This document shows, one piece after another, positions 23,006 through 32,800 of a stretch of 40,065 bases of DNA. This stretch comes from a bacterium (GTDB taxonomy: Bacteria > Auribacterota > UBA3054 > JAAYZF01): the NCBI GenBank assembly GCA_012514975.1, contig JAAYZF010000080.1:1-40065 (forward strand). The letters are read 5' to 3'. Numbering within the stretch: position 1 is the stretch's first letter; every line of letters starts with the position of its first letter. The notes under the pieces are model-generated. The model was given only the letters and a program-made list of their open reading frames with translations, was not told the origin of the DNA and did not search any database. The position numbers and the translations under genes were made by a program.

Positions 23006-25477
23006 TCAGTATGGTTTCGGCACGTTCCAGTTCGTCGTCGCGCCGGTATGCAGCGGATTGATGTAGATGATGTAGCCTTTGCCCGCCTGCAGGTTCGTCG
23101 CCGATGCGTCGTCGTAGAACCATGCGCCAAGGCCGCGCGACGCGGTGAACGTGTTGCCGCCCACCGGCTCCTGGCTCTGCACGCGGTCGCGGTTGATCAG
23201 GAACCCGGCCTGGTCGGTCAGCACCGATGCCACCGCGCCCTGGTCGAACGACGCCTCGTACGGATACGGGTACGCCACCCAGTTCTCACGGAACGTCACG
23301 CCGTCGGACTGGACGATGCCGCCGACCGTGTGCGCCGGGTCGTTGCGCACCTTGCCGACGAACGTCAGAGGCTTGTCCGGCCCGGTGTGCAGCGGGTTGA
23401 CCAGGATCGAGTACATCTTGTTCGCGTACCAGTTCGTGGCGATCGGCGAATCCATGAACCACGTGTTGCTTCCGCGCGACGCGGTGAACGTGTTGCCGCC
23501 GATCGGCTCCTGCGCCTGGACGCGGTCGCGCTGGTTCAGGAATCCCGCCTGATCCGTCAGGCATGCTGCCACGCCGATTTCGTCGAAGGACTTGAACGCG
23601 ACGGTGTTGCCGCTGGCATCGAGCAGGTCGAACGGGCAGGACACCCAGTTCTCTCCGAACGTCACGCCGTCGGACTGCCTGATCTTCATTGTGTAGGCGC
23701 CCACGGCATACGCGCTCGTGTACGGCCCGCTGGCGATGAGGTAGTAGACCGCCGGGTAGTTCGTCGACTCGAGGTCCGTCCAGGGCGACGTCACGCCTTG
23801 CGCGAGCACGAGCCAGTCGGCGGCGTTCGAGGAGAAGTAACGGTTCGTGCATGCGAGCACTCCGACGGTGCCGTTGCTCCACGTCAGGTTGATCACGCCG
23901 CCGTCCATGTTGATGCTGAACTGCTCGACGTCATACGGATTGACCGGCGTGAGGCGCGTCACGAGCAGCGTGTCGACACTCTCCGCGCCAACGCTGTTCG
24001 TGCCGGCGACGGTGATCACGTTGAGGCCGTAGACGAGGTTGCTGATGGTCGCCTGCCACGAGGCCGCCGCGGGCACGCTGCCCGAGTCGGTCATGATGCC
24101 GGCGATGCTGTTCGAGTAGCATTCGTAGACGAGGCTGCCCGCGCAGTAGAGGCTCGTGCCGCCGATGGTCACGCTCGACACGCCGCTCGCCACGACGAAG
24201 TCGGCATTGGTAATGTCAACGAACGGCGGGGCAATGTACGTCACGTCGTGCGTATCACTCGCCACGTCGCCCGCGATGTTCGACCCGTACACGGCAATCG
24301 TGTTCAGGCCGGGAACGAGCGCCACTGGGTCGCCCCACGCGAACGCGGCTGCCACGCCGCCCGCGGCGGCGTTCGAGACCCAGAGCGCTGCTGTGTAGAT
24401 GCTGTTTGTGCCGAAGATGTCAACGGAGGCTGTGAGGACGCTCTGCGGCGCCGCATTCGTTATGTCCACGAACGCCGGGCCGGGAGGCGGCGCGGACGCC
24501 ACGAGCAGATGCCTCAGCATTCCGCCCGGCTCATTCGCGCCGTTGTACAGGCCGAGCCGCCGGTCGAACAACGCATACACGTTCGATGCGGCCGGCGTGA
24601 ACACGCCGTCGGCAGTGTTGAGCGGCGCGATGGTGGTGGCATAGGTGTCGCGGGGATACGCCACCGGCTGGCCGTTCTCCGCCACGAGCGTGAACAGGGC
24701 ATCGTTGATCATCGGGATGTGATAGTCGATACCCGCGTTGATCATGCGCAGGAGGACGCGGCTGCCGGCAATGCCGACGTGGATGGGCGGCAGGCCGTTG
24801 GTATAGGACACGCCATTGATCATGAAATACCGCGGAGCATACTTGAGCGTGCTCGTGACGCCGAGGCCGGGCCCGTAGTCGTTCGAGGCGACGGCATCAT
24901 GGAGGTCTGGATCGATCTCACTGAAGAACAGCGTGATGTCCTGGTCGATCGGCACGCCGGGATACGCCCCGTCCGCGGTTTCGAGCTTGGTAAGCGCGCC
25001 ATAGAGGCCCATCTGCACCTGCAGCGCGGGATGCGAGCCGCTGTGATAGACATGCGTGCCCGCCTGGACGTTCGTCCAGAGAAAATCAGCTCCGCCGCCC
25101 GGCGCCGCCTCGTGCGTGAACGACCGCGCGCGCCCGTCGCCATTGCGGACGGGATCGCCAATCGAGGACGCCAGGCCGGGGACGACGATCGACACGGGCT
25201 CAGGGAGCTCGTTGGTAAGATGGATCAGCAGGTCCTGCGCGCCGGCGTCAAGGGCGATCGCCGGGCCGGGCACGGTGACGGCGCCGTCCTGGCTGCCCGG
25301 GCCCGAGTCCTGGGCGAAGCCCCACATGAGCACCGTTCGTCCGTCGGCCATGGTGTTCGTGACCGTGGCCGCGCGGAAGTAGAGCTCAGTCAGGGCGGCC
25401 TGGCACGTGCCCGCGGCAACCAGGCAGACTCCCAAGATGAGCATCCGCAATCCCGTATTCGTACTTGAACATTTCAT
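23006..25477 (-). CDS. Degenerate double-cupredoxin protein with Ig-like and repeat domains (C)
   Basis: The start at MKCSSTNTG has GGAG about 7 nt upstream and a signal peptide ending near GTCQA. Residues ~28-345 hold two cupredoxin-like domains resembling multicopper oxidases. The first has GTHVYHSGSHPALQVQMGLYG and the second has HIPMINDALFTLVAENGQPV, but HxHG, HSH and HCH motifs are all absent, so it should not form a trinuclear site. Two Ig-like modules follow (FVDITNAAPQ..., FVDITNADFV...). The C-terminus has two ~95-residue copies of a domain with QSDGVTFxENWV, DRVQxQEPxGGNTFTASRG and NPLHTG (about residues 597-695 and 720-822). It lies 41 nt after gene B in one operon. A structural or partner-binding subunit is inferred. 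Confidence 0.75.
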   Translation of the reverse strand: MKCSSTNTGLRMLILGVCLVAAGTCQAALTELYFRAATVTNTMADGRTVLMWGFAQDSGPGSQDGAVTVPGPAIALDAGAQDLLIHLTNELPEPVSIVVPGLASSIGDPVRNGDGRARSFTHEAAPGGGADFLWTNVQAGTHVYHSGSHPALQVQMGLYGALTKLETADGAYPGVPIDQDITLFFSEIDPDLHDAVASNDYGPGLGVTSTLKYAPRYFMINGVSYTNGLPPIHVGIAGSRVLLRMINAGIDYHIPMINDALFTLVAENGQPVAYPRDTYATTIAPLNTADGVFTPAASNVYALFDRRLGLYNGANEPGGMLRHLLVASAPPPGPAFVDITNAAPQSVLTASVDIFGTNSIYTAALWVSNAAAGGVAAAFAWGDPVALVPGLNTIAVYGSNIAGDVASDTHDVTYIAPPFVDITNADFVVASGVSSVTIGGTSLYCAGSLVYECYSNSIAGIMTDSGSVPAAASWQATISNLVYGLNVITVAGTNSVGAESVDTLLVTRLTPVNPYDVEQFSINMDGGVINLTWSNGTVGVLACTNRYFSSNAADWLVLAQGVTSPWTDLESTNYPAVYYLIASGPYTSAYAVGAYTMKIRQSDGVTFGENWVSCPFDLLDASGNTVAFKSFDEIGVAACLTDQAGFLNQRDRVQAQEPIGGNTFTASRGSNTWFMDSPIATNWYANKMYSILVNPLHTGPDKPLTFVGKVRNDPAHTVGGIVQSDGVTFRENWVAYPYPYEASFDQGAVASVLTDQAGFLINRDRVQSQEPVGGNTFTASRGLGAWFYDDASATNLQAGKGYIIYINPLHTGATTNWNVPKPY
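23010..23690 (-). repeat. Two tandem coding repeats in gene C (~95 residues each)
   Basis: The 3' part of gene C encodes two copies of an unnamed domain. Shared phrases are QSDGVTF(G/R)ENWV, LTDQAGFL, NRDRVQ(A/S)QEP(I/V)GG, NTFTASRG and NPLHTG. They are similar enough at the protein level to suggest a recent duplication. Confidence 0.8.
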
Positions 25478-25518
25478 GACTGTCTCCTGGTTGTCAGAGA
25501 GCACTATGCGCCGTTAAG

Positions 25519-26832
25519 TCAGGGCGTGGCCATGGGCATCATGTTGGTCATCGTGTACGCTTCGACCATGGCCATGGTGAGCATGCCGCCTGGGAAGATG
25601 TCGTTGTTGCAGATTTCCTTTTCATTGTGGGAGTGCCACATGAACATGAACGCATTGTTCGGATTGAACCCGCCGTCGCCCGGGGGAAGGGTGCCGGGCG
25701 TGCCCAGGAACGGGCTGCCGCCGAAGTGCTGGCCGAAGGTGAGCTGCTGGTCGTTGGGCAGGGACACGGGGAAAGGCTTCCCGTGGTCGGGCTCATACTC
25801 GAACGGCGCGAGCGGGTCGTTCGTGCTCATGTGCCCATACGCGTCCCACCCGAGTTTCTCGCCCGTCCACCAGAACAGTGAATCGTATGTTTCACCAGGC
25901 ATGACGGGGATGGTAAAGACTGACCGGCCGACATCAGCGCCGGCGCCGGGCGCGCTTCCGAGCATGCGGCCGTTGCGCGCGATGATCAGGCTGTTGTTGC
26001 CGTGGTGGTGCAACGGGTGCGGGTCGCGCCCGCCGCCGATCACGCGCATCAGGACGCGCTGGCCGGGATTGAACATCGGGACGCAGTTGTACGGCTGCGT
26101 GGGCAGCCAGGGCACGTTGGCATCAATCATCGTGTCAGGCCCCGTGCGACCGTTCATGAACCAGTAGACGGGCCAGTACTTCGCCATGTCGATCTCGTCC
26201 ATCCTGTTCTGCTCGACCAGGTCGTGTATGGTTTCATCCATCTCGGTGAGCAGGAAGAGGAACTCGGTGTCATACGCCGTGTTCGTATGGCCGTACGCCT
26301 GAGTCATGCCCATCATGGTATTGGTGGGGCGGACGATGAACGCGCCGACGATGCCCATCTCGATCTGCAAGTCGGGCCGCGTGCCGCTGTGATAGAGATA
26401 CGTCCCCGGCTCGCGCGCGGTGAAGGTGTAGGTTACCGTGCCGGTGCCCGGCGCAACCTCGCGTGTGATGGCCCCCTGAATGCCGCCCGAGGCGGTGACG
26501 CCAACCTGCCCTGGAAACACCAGGGACACCGGCACGGATAGTTCGCTGGCGAGCGTGATGTTCATCTGCGCGCCCTGCATCACGGTGAACGTCGGAGCGG
26601 GATACTGCACCTGGCCGCCGCCGGCCGCGAGGCCCCAGATGTAGATGCTGTTGCCGTCGCCCGTGCTGATGTGCCCCTCGCGCGCGGTCAGCGTGACCGT
26701 CGTGTTCGAGATGCCGTCAATCACGTGCAGCATGCCCATGTGCTCTGCCCGGGCGGTTCCCGCGGCAAAGAGGGCGGGCATGATCACTCCGGCCAGGATG
26801 GCGTTGAGAGCGTTCCACGGATGCGTGTTCAT
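25519..26832 (-). CDS. Multicopper-oxidase half with two cupredoxin domains (B)
   Basis: The 437-residue secreted protein has a signal peptide ending near AGTARA; GGAG lies 7 nt before the ATG. Cupredoxin 1 (~45-165) is degenerate: GTYLYHSGTRPDLQIEMG, with HSG where HSH would be. Cupredoxin 2 (~215-430) has His272-Pro-Leu-His-His-His-Gly and MWHSHNEKE with His400-Ser-His402, followed by DIFPGGMLTM. These supply two of the four HxH pairs of a trinuclear copper site. There is no HCH motif, so there is no type 1 Cys. The HSHNEKE...FPGGM end resembles large MofA-like multicopper oxidases. The missing half is in gene A, 43 nt upstream. The C-terminus (TMTNMMPMATP) is Met-rich, which is common in copper proteins. 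Confidence 0.85.
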   Translation of the reverse strand: MNTHPWNALNAILAGVIMPALFAAGTARAEHMGMLHVIDGISNTTVTLTAREGHISTGDGNSIYIWGLAAGGGQVQYPAPTFTVMQGAQMNITLASELSVPVSLVFPGQVGVTASGGIQGAITREVAPGTGTVTYTFTAREPGTYLYHSGTRPDLQIEMGIVGAFIVRPTNTMMGMTQAYGHTNTAYDTEFLFLLTEMDETIHDLVEQNRMDEIDMAKYWPVYWFMNGRTGPDTMIDANVPWLPTQPYNCVPMFNPGQRVLMRVIGGGRDPHPLHHHGNNSLIIARNGRMLGSAPGAGADVGRSVFTIPVMPGETYDSLFWWTGEKLGWDAYGHMSTNDPLAPFEYEPDHGKPFPVSLPNDQQLTFGQHFGGSPFLGTPGTLPPGDGGFNPNNAFMFMWHSHNEKEICNNDIFPGGMLTMAMVEAYTMTNMMPMATP

Positions 26833-26875
26833 TGCGGTTCTCCGTTCGTATGATCGAAAGATAAGGTGCCTGAGG

Positions 26876-29800
26876 CTACTGGATTCTGATCTCGGTCATC
26901 ATGCCGCCGTAATCCTCGGTGTCGTTGCTCAGGTGGTTGAGCCGCGCGTCGTAGAGGAAATACGTCCCGGGCGCCACGCCCGTGGTATCGAGGATCGCGT
27001 CATACGCCTCGCCGCCGCCGAGAGTGATGGTGTGCGTCCGGTAGTAGAGGTTCGAGCCGTTCGCCCCTCGCAACAGGCGCGCATCCTTGCCCACCACCGT
27101 CATCGGGATGCCGAGCACGGTGATCGAGTGGAAGTCGGCGACTGACAGGTTCGAGATGCGGAGCAGGATTTTCTGCCCGGCGGTCGCGGTGACAAGCGCA
27201 TTGATCTTCTGCGAGTAGTTGTCGGCGGAGGCGTTGTAGATCCAGTTCGTGCTGATGGTCTCCGGATAGCCGCGGCCGTTGATCATCGGGTAGCTTTCGT
27301 CGAGCGACCAGAAGGGCAGCGGCTGCACGGCGATATGCTGCTCGTGGAAGTACCGGTCGAAGCCCGTCACCTGGATCGGGAAGTCGACATCGTAGTGGGT
27401 CGACCCGTCGCCGTCATTGTAGGCATAGGTGTAGCCCGCATGATGCGTGAAGCCGTTGAGATCGGTTCCCTCAGGCAGGTTGTTCTGCTTGGGCAGCACG
27501 TAGAGGTTGCCCAGCATGCCCATCTCCATGTGCTCGGTCGCTTCGACGTGGCAGTGATACATGAACGTGCCCGGCTCGACGATTTCATAGTAGTAGCGGA
27601 GTGTCGAGCCCATGTTGACCGAGATCGATCCCATCGGCTCGCCGTCGAATATCGGCGCCGCGTTCGGGAAGCCGTGGAAGTGCACGGTGTGCGGGTCGAA
27701 GAGGTCGGGCCGCATCATCATGCCGACGTTGGCCAGGTCGAGATAGACGCGCTGTCCTTCCTTGAAGACCATGGTGGGCGCGCTGAACTCGGCCTTGAGC
27801 ATGCCTTCCATCATGATCATGGGCGGCGTGATGTGGCCGTGGCCGCCGTCGCCGTGCTGCAGCGCAATGTCCGTCATGTCGGAGAAGCCGAAGCAGTAGA
27901 GCTCATTGCCGTCGGCCATCTTGACGAAGCCGTCGCTGGCGGCGAGCATGACGTACTTGACGTCGTTGCTCACGTCGCCGTCGCCGTCCGTGTCGATGTT
28001 GTCGGTATCCTTGGGATAGGTGCTGGGAATCATCCGTGTCGAGTGGACATAGCCTGCCAGGGCGTAGCCCGCGGCGAGGCCCTGCTCGTTGCCGTAGCTG
28101 AAGTGGATGCCGCCCCAGACCCGCTCGACGCCGGCCTCGTTGGCAGCTTCGCTGAAGCTGCCATAGTAGCGGACCATGTTGGGGTTCATGTACTCCTGCA
28201 CGGCGAACACGAAGCTGTCCGTGCCGAAGAACCCGCTGAGGATGCCCGCGGCAGCAGCGCTGAACGAGCTGTGCGCGCTGACGTACTCGGGGAAGGCGGG
28301 CGTCGTGACGAACGGCGTCCAGCCGGCGTCCTGCACCGTGTCCGGATTGCCGTCAGTGTCAGCCTCGCGTATCGCGGCAATGGGGCGCCAGCGGTTGTAA
28401 TGGTATTTCGCGTCCCATGCCATGATGCCCGCGTCAGCCTCGGCGACGTTGAGCAGTGCGAACAGCCTGGCGTTCTCATAGAGTGAGTTCGTCCGCGCCG
28501 CGGCGGCGAAGCGCGCGATCTGGTTCCACCTGCCGGCGGTCGTGATCGTGCCGGGCATGTCGGTCCAGAACATCACGGTCTGCGTCTGACCCATGGTGCG
28601 GTTGGTGCTGGCGAGCGCGCCGATGGTCTGCACCTCGTTGACTGATGCCGCATACTCCGCGCTGTCAAGCTCCGGAGGCGCGGGCGGGCGGAACTGCATC
28701 ATGTGCATCATGGCAAACGGCTCGGCCATGCCCCAATGCGGCATCATCGGCGGCAGATACCCCGGAGGCGTCGGACGCCAGTCGCCCGGATCGACGCCCG
28801 GCGTGTAGTTGGTCATCATCATCTGCATCATGTCGCCGGCGCGCCATGCAAGCATCTGGTCGGCGATCTGCGCGCCGAGATTGATGCCGTTCGTCTTCGC
28901 AATCCCGTCGGGCACCATGGCGAGCAGATTGGTGAGCGAGACATTCAGGTAGCCCACGTACCCTGTGTAGACTCCTGCAAGCACCCTGTGCGCAGCCGCG
29001 GCAACCGCCGCATCAGGCGAGCACGGGTAGCCCGGATTCATGGAGACGCGGTACGGGTTGTATTCCTTTTCGATCGAGTTGACCGCGTCGAAGCCTGCGC
29101 CGTGCACCATGGCGAGCGTGCGGGATGCGACGGGCGCCATCTGCATGTTGGTCTTCACCATCTGCAGGGCGATCAGGTTCCACATCGTCACCATGTCCTG
29201 CGCGATGAACATGCCGTTGGTGAGTGTGCCCTGCAGGGCCGGCGTGCCGTCATAGCGGACGACGAGATAGGGCAGTGTGCGCTGGTTGTTGTTCTCGTTC
29301 TGCTCCGCGGCGCCGCCCGTCGAGTCGGCGAACGCGCGGAACGTCGGCGCGAACTGGTTGTCGCCCGGCGCCGGGATTGGCGGCGCGGCGAGCGCGTTGA
29401 ACACGACGGTCGTTATCCCACCGGCGGGAAGCGTGCCGAGGATGGCGAACGCGTCTTCCGGCGTGGCCGGCGGGACATCGGCGCCCGGCCGGTCGAGCCA
29501 GATCGAGAGCCGCGCGCCGGCGCCGGTGGCGGCGCCCTGGTTCCAGACGGTCACGAAGGCATTGAACGTCCCGCCATTCGTCACCACGGCCGGCACGAGG
29601 CTGATCTCCCTCACGGTGTACTCGGGCGCGGGAGGAGCGACGGTGATGGTGACGACGGCGATGCTGCTGGTCGCCTTGCTGTCCGCGGCCATGTAATAGA
29701 AGGTATCAACGCCATCGAACCCGTTGTCGGGCGTATACTCGAACGAGCCGTCAGGGTTGAGGGTCAGCGCGCCGTCGCTCGTGCCGGAGAACAGCACGGC

Positions 29801-32800
29801 CGTGAGCGGCTCGAAGTCTCTGTCCGTGTCATTGATGAGCACGCCGGGCGCGGGCACGGTGAGCGTGGTCTGATAGGCCGTGTCGTACGCGTCATCGACG
29901 GCCACCGGCGGGTCGTTCACCGGCTGGACCACAAGGAGCACTTCCGCCGGAGTGCTGCGCGCGGCGTTGTAGCGCGCACGGTAGGTGAACGAGTCAACGC
30001 CGTAGAAATTGCTCTCGGGCCGATAGGTGATCGAGCCGTTTGACGCAAGGGTCAGCACGCCGTGGCCGGCAGTGGTATCGAGCTGGGCAGTAAGCGCGCC
30101 CGGCCCGCTGTCGTTGGTGAGCACGCCGGGGGCGGCAACGACGAGAAGCGTGTCCTCGGTCGCCGCGTAGATATCGTTGGTGGCGAACACGGTGGTCACG
30201 GAGTATTCGTCCGCGCCGATGTCGGGATCACCGCTGTACGGCCTGTACTGCGTGTCAAAGTCGCCGCGCAGGACGGGATAGGTGTTGAGGAAGCTTGATT
30301 CGGCCTCGTCACGCGCGGGCGATCCGCTCGGGATGTGGTAATTCCCCTGCGCGCCCGTGGGCTCGAAGCGGACGTTGATGTTGTTGCCCGCCTCGTCGAT
30401 AACGGCCGATGCCACGAGGTAGTTTGTGTAGCCTGCGATGAATTCAGGATCGTCGGCGATGTTGGATGAATGATAGCCTGCCGCACTCGACAGGAGGCAG
30501 TACCGCGCGTTGAGCACCGGCTGGCCTGACGGCGACTGCAGATCCTTGTAGAACGTGCCCGGCGCCGGCGCGAGCGACTGGGTGGCGCGGCTGTAGTAGT
30601 ACGACCGGTTGTGCCAGATGATGCTGTCGTAGAGCGTCGGGTTCGAGTACTCCTGGCCCGATGCGGACTGGAGGGCGTCCGTGTGCGGGAACGAGGCGAT
30701 GCCCGCGCCCTGCGGCGTGGATTCATTCTCGCCTGCCTGGAACGCGGATTGCGAGGTCGCCGAGCTGTCGTTGTGCGCGATCGTGTTGTGAATGATCGTC
30801 ACGCGCGCCGCATCGGACATGGAGATGCCGCCGCCCGCGTACCCGGCCACGTTGTTGACGATGACGTTGTTGAAGATGTTGACGGCGTACCAGTCGAGCG
30901 GATTGGGGCTGGCCTGCACGTCGACGCCGTTGACGCCGCTGAGACAAATGCCGCCGCCGCTGCCCGAGCCCGAAAGGTTGCCCTGGATCAGGTTCCCGTC
31001 TATTGTCACGCTGCCCGAGCCGCTGCTGAGCGCCGCACCGCCGCCGGCAGCGATTGCTTCGCCGCCGATGAAGATGCCGCCGCCGTCGCCGCCGACGATG
31101 ATGCCGTAGAAGACTTCATTGTTGCGGATGATGTTGCGGGCGATGAGGCCGCCGTCGCTGAGGCCCTCGTGGCCGATGCCGCCGCCGCTGCCGCGGCAGA
31201 AGTTGCCGAGGATCAGGTTGTCAAGGATGCGGTAGCCCGCCGCGCCGGTGTAGACCGCAATGCCGCCCGCGCCGTTCACGCCGCCGTTCTTCAGAATCTG
31301 GTTGCCCTGTATCACCACGTTCGAGTTGTAGAACACGGTGCCCGCATTGTCCAGCTGGCCAAGGGAGATGCCGCCGCAGTACGTGCCCTGGTTGCCGTCA
31401 ATGCGGTTGTTGCTTATGCGGAGATTGTGGGCGTGCATGTACACCTGCACGCCGCCGCCGGCGATCGAGCTGCGGATGGCGAACCCGTCGATGCGCGACG
31501 CGTGCTCGGTGAAGTCCGTCGGTTCCACGCCAAAGACGGTGAATCCCGAGTTCTCACTTGCCGGGAACGGATCGCTGCCCAGGACCGAAACCACCTTCGC
31601 GTGCCATGCCGACAGGCGCGACGAAGGCGAGGGATTCGCATTGATGACCGTGCCCGCGCCCGCGCCCTGGACGCGCACGGGCTTGTAGATGATCGGATTC
31701 TCGTAGTAGATGCCCGGGCCCACGAGGATCAGGTCGCCCGGGTTGGCTGCGTCAACCGCCTCCTGTATCGGGTCGGGCAGCGGGTCGCCGCCCGTGGCGG
31801 CGCGCGGGACGACCTGGTGGACGGCGCCGGCGCCGGCGCCGTACGTGAGCGTCACGCCGATCGGCGTCGTCAGACCGCTGTCACCGCGCGTGACCATCAG
31901 CCGGCCCTCGGAACCGACGGGGAGCGTCGCGGGAATGCGCGCAAGGATCGAGTTGCTGCTCCACGAGACGATCGGCATCGCCATGCCCTCGAACGTCACC
32001 GAGCCGGCCGTTGCGCCGAACGAGTAGTCGCGCGTGATCAGGTTCGAGCTCCCGAACAGCAGGTCCGGGTTCGGCACAAGCGTCATGCCCATCGAGGTGA
32101 TCTCGATCACCTGCGAGGTGCTCGTGACGAGCGGGCCGACGAAACCGGTCGTCCGATTGGTTACCAGGTTGATGACCGGCGTGTGGTCGGCCGGCTCGGC
32201 ATCGAGCTGGTTGTTCGGATAGCCGACAAAGCCGGCGATCGGCACGATCGGCGTATCCGCGTAGAGCATCATGCCGGGATAGTACTGCAGCGTCCACGGC
32301 GTGGTGCTGAAATTCGGATTGTAGTGCGGATCGGGTATGCGCCGCTTGCCCGTCGGGTCCGTCGGGTCAGCCATGGTCGGGTCGTTGAGCAGAATCGTCA
32401 GCATGTTCGGCGCGACGCCGCTCGGAGAGGGGACATTGACGGTGTAGGTGGAGGGCACGAGCGCGTTGTACGTGCCGTACTCATCCGAGTAGACGTGGGC
32501 GACTTCGTTGCCGGCCCAGTCGCGGACGGAGATGGGGAGCCAGCCGGGCGAGCCTTTCTCGCCGTAGATCGGGCTGAAGGCGTTGAACTCGGCCGTCAGG
32601 TCATTGAGCACGAACCCGATGAGGCGGGTCGCCTTCGGCACTTCGGTGTACATGTGGAAGTCAGCCGCGGCATTCCTGCCGCCGGCGACGCGCACCCACT
32701 TCATGTCGGCCAGCGGGCGCATCTGGCCTGCGAACGGCGCGGGAACCTGCTGGTCGGGGAACAGCGTCAGGTACGGCGGAACGATGTGGAGCGGGTCGCC

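Noticed and set aside
23000-25468. Plus-strand 822-aa ORF
   Set aside because: Antisense shadow of gene C, whose minus-strand frame has a signal peptide and clear cupredoxin and Ig features.
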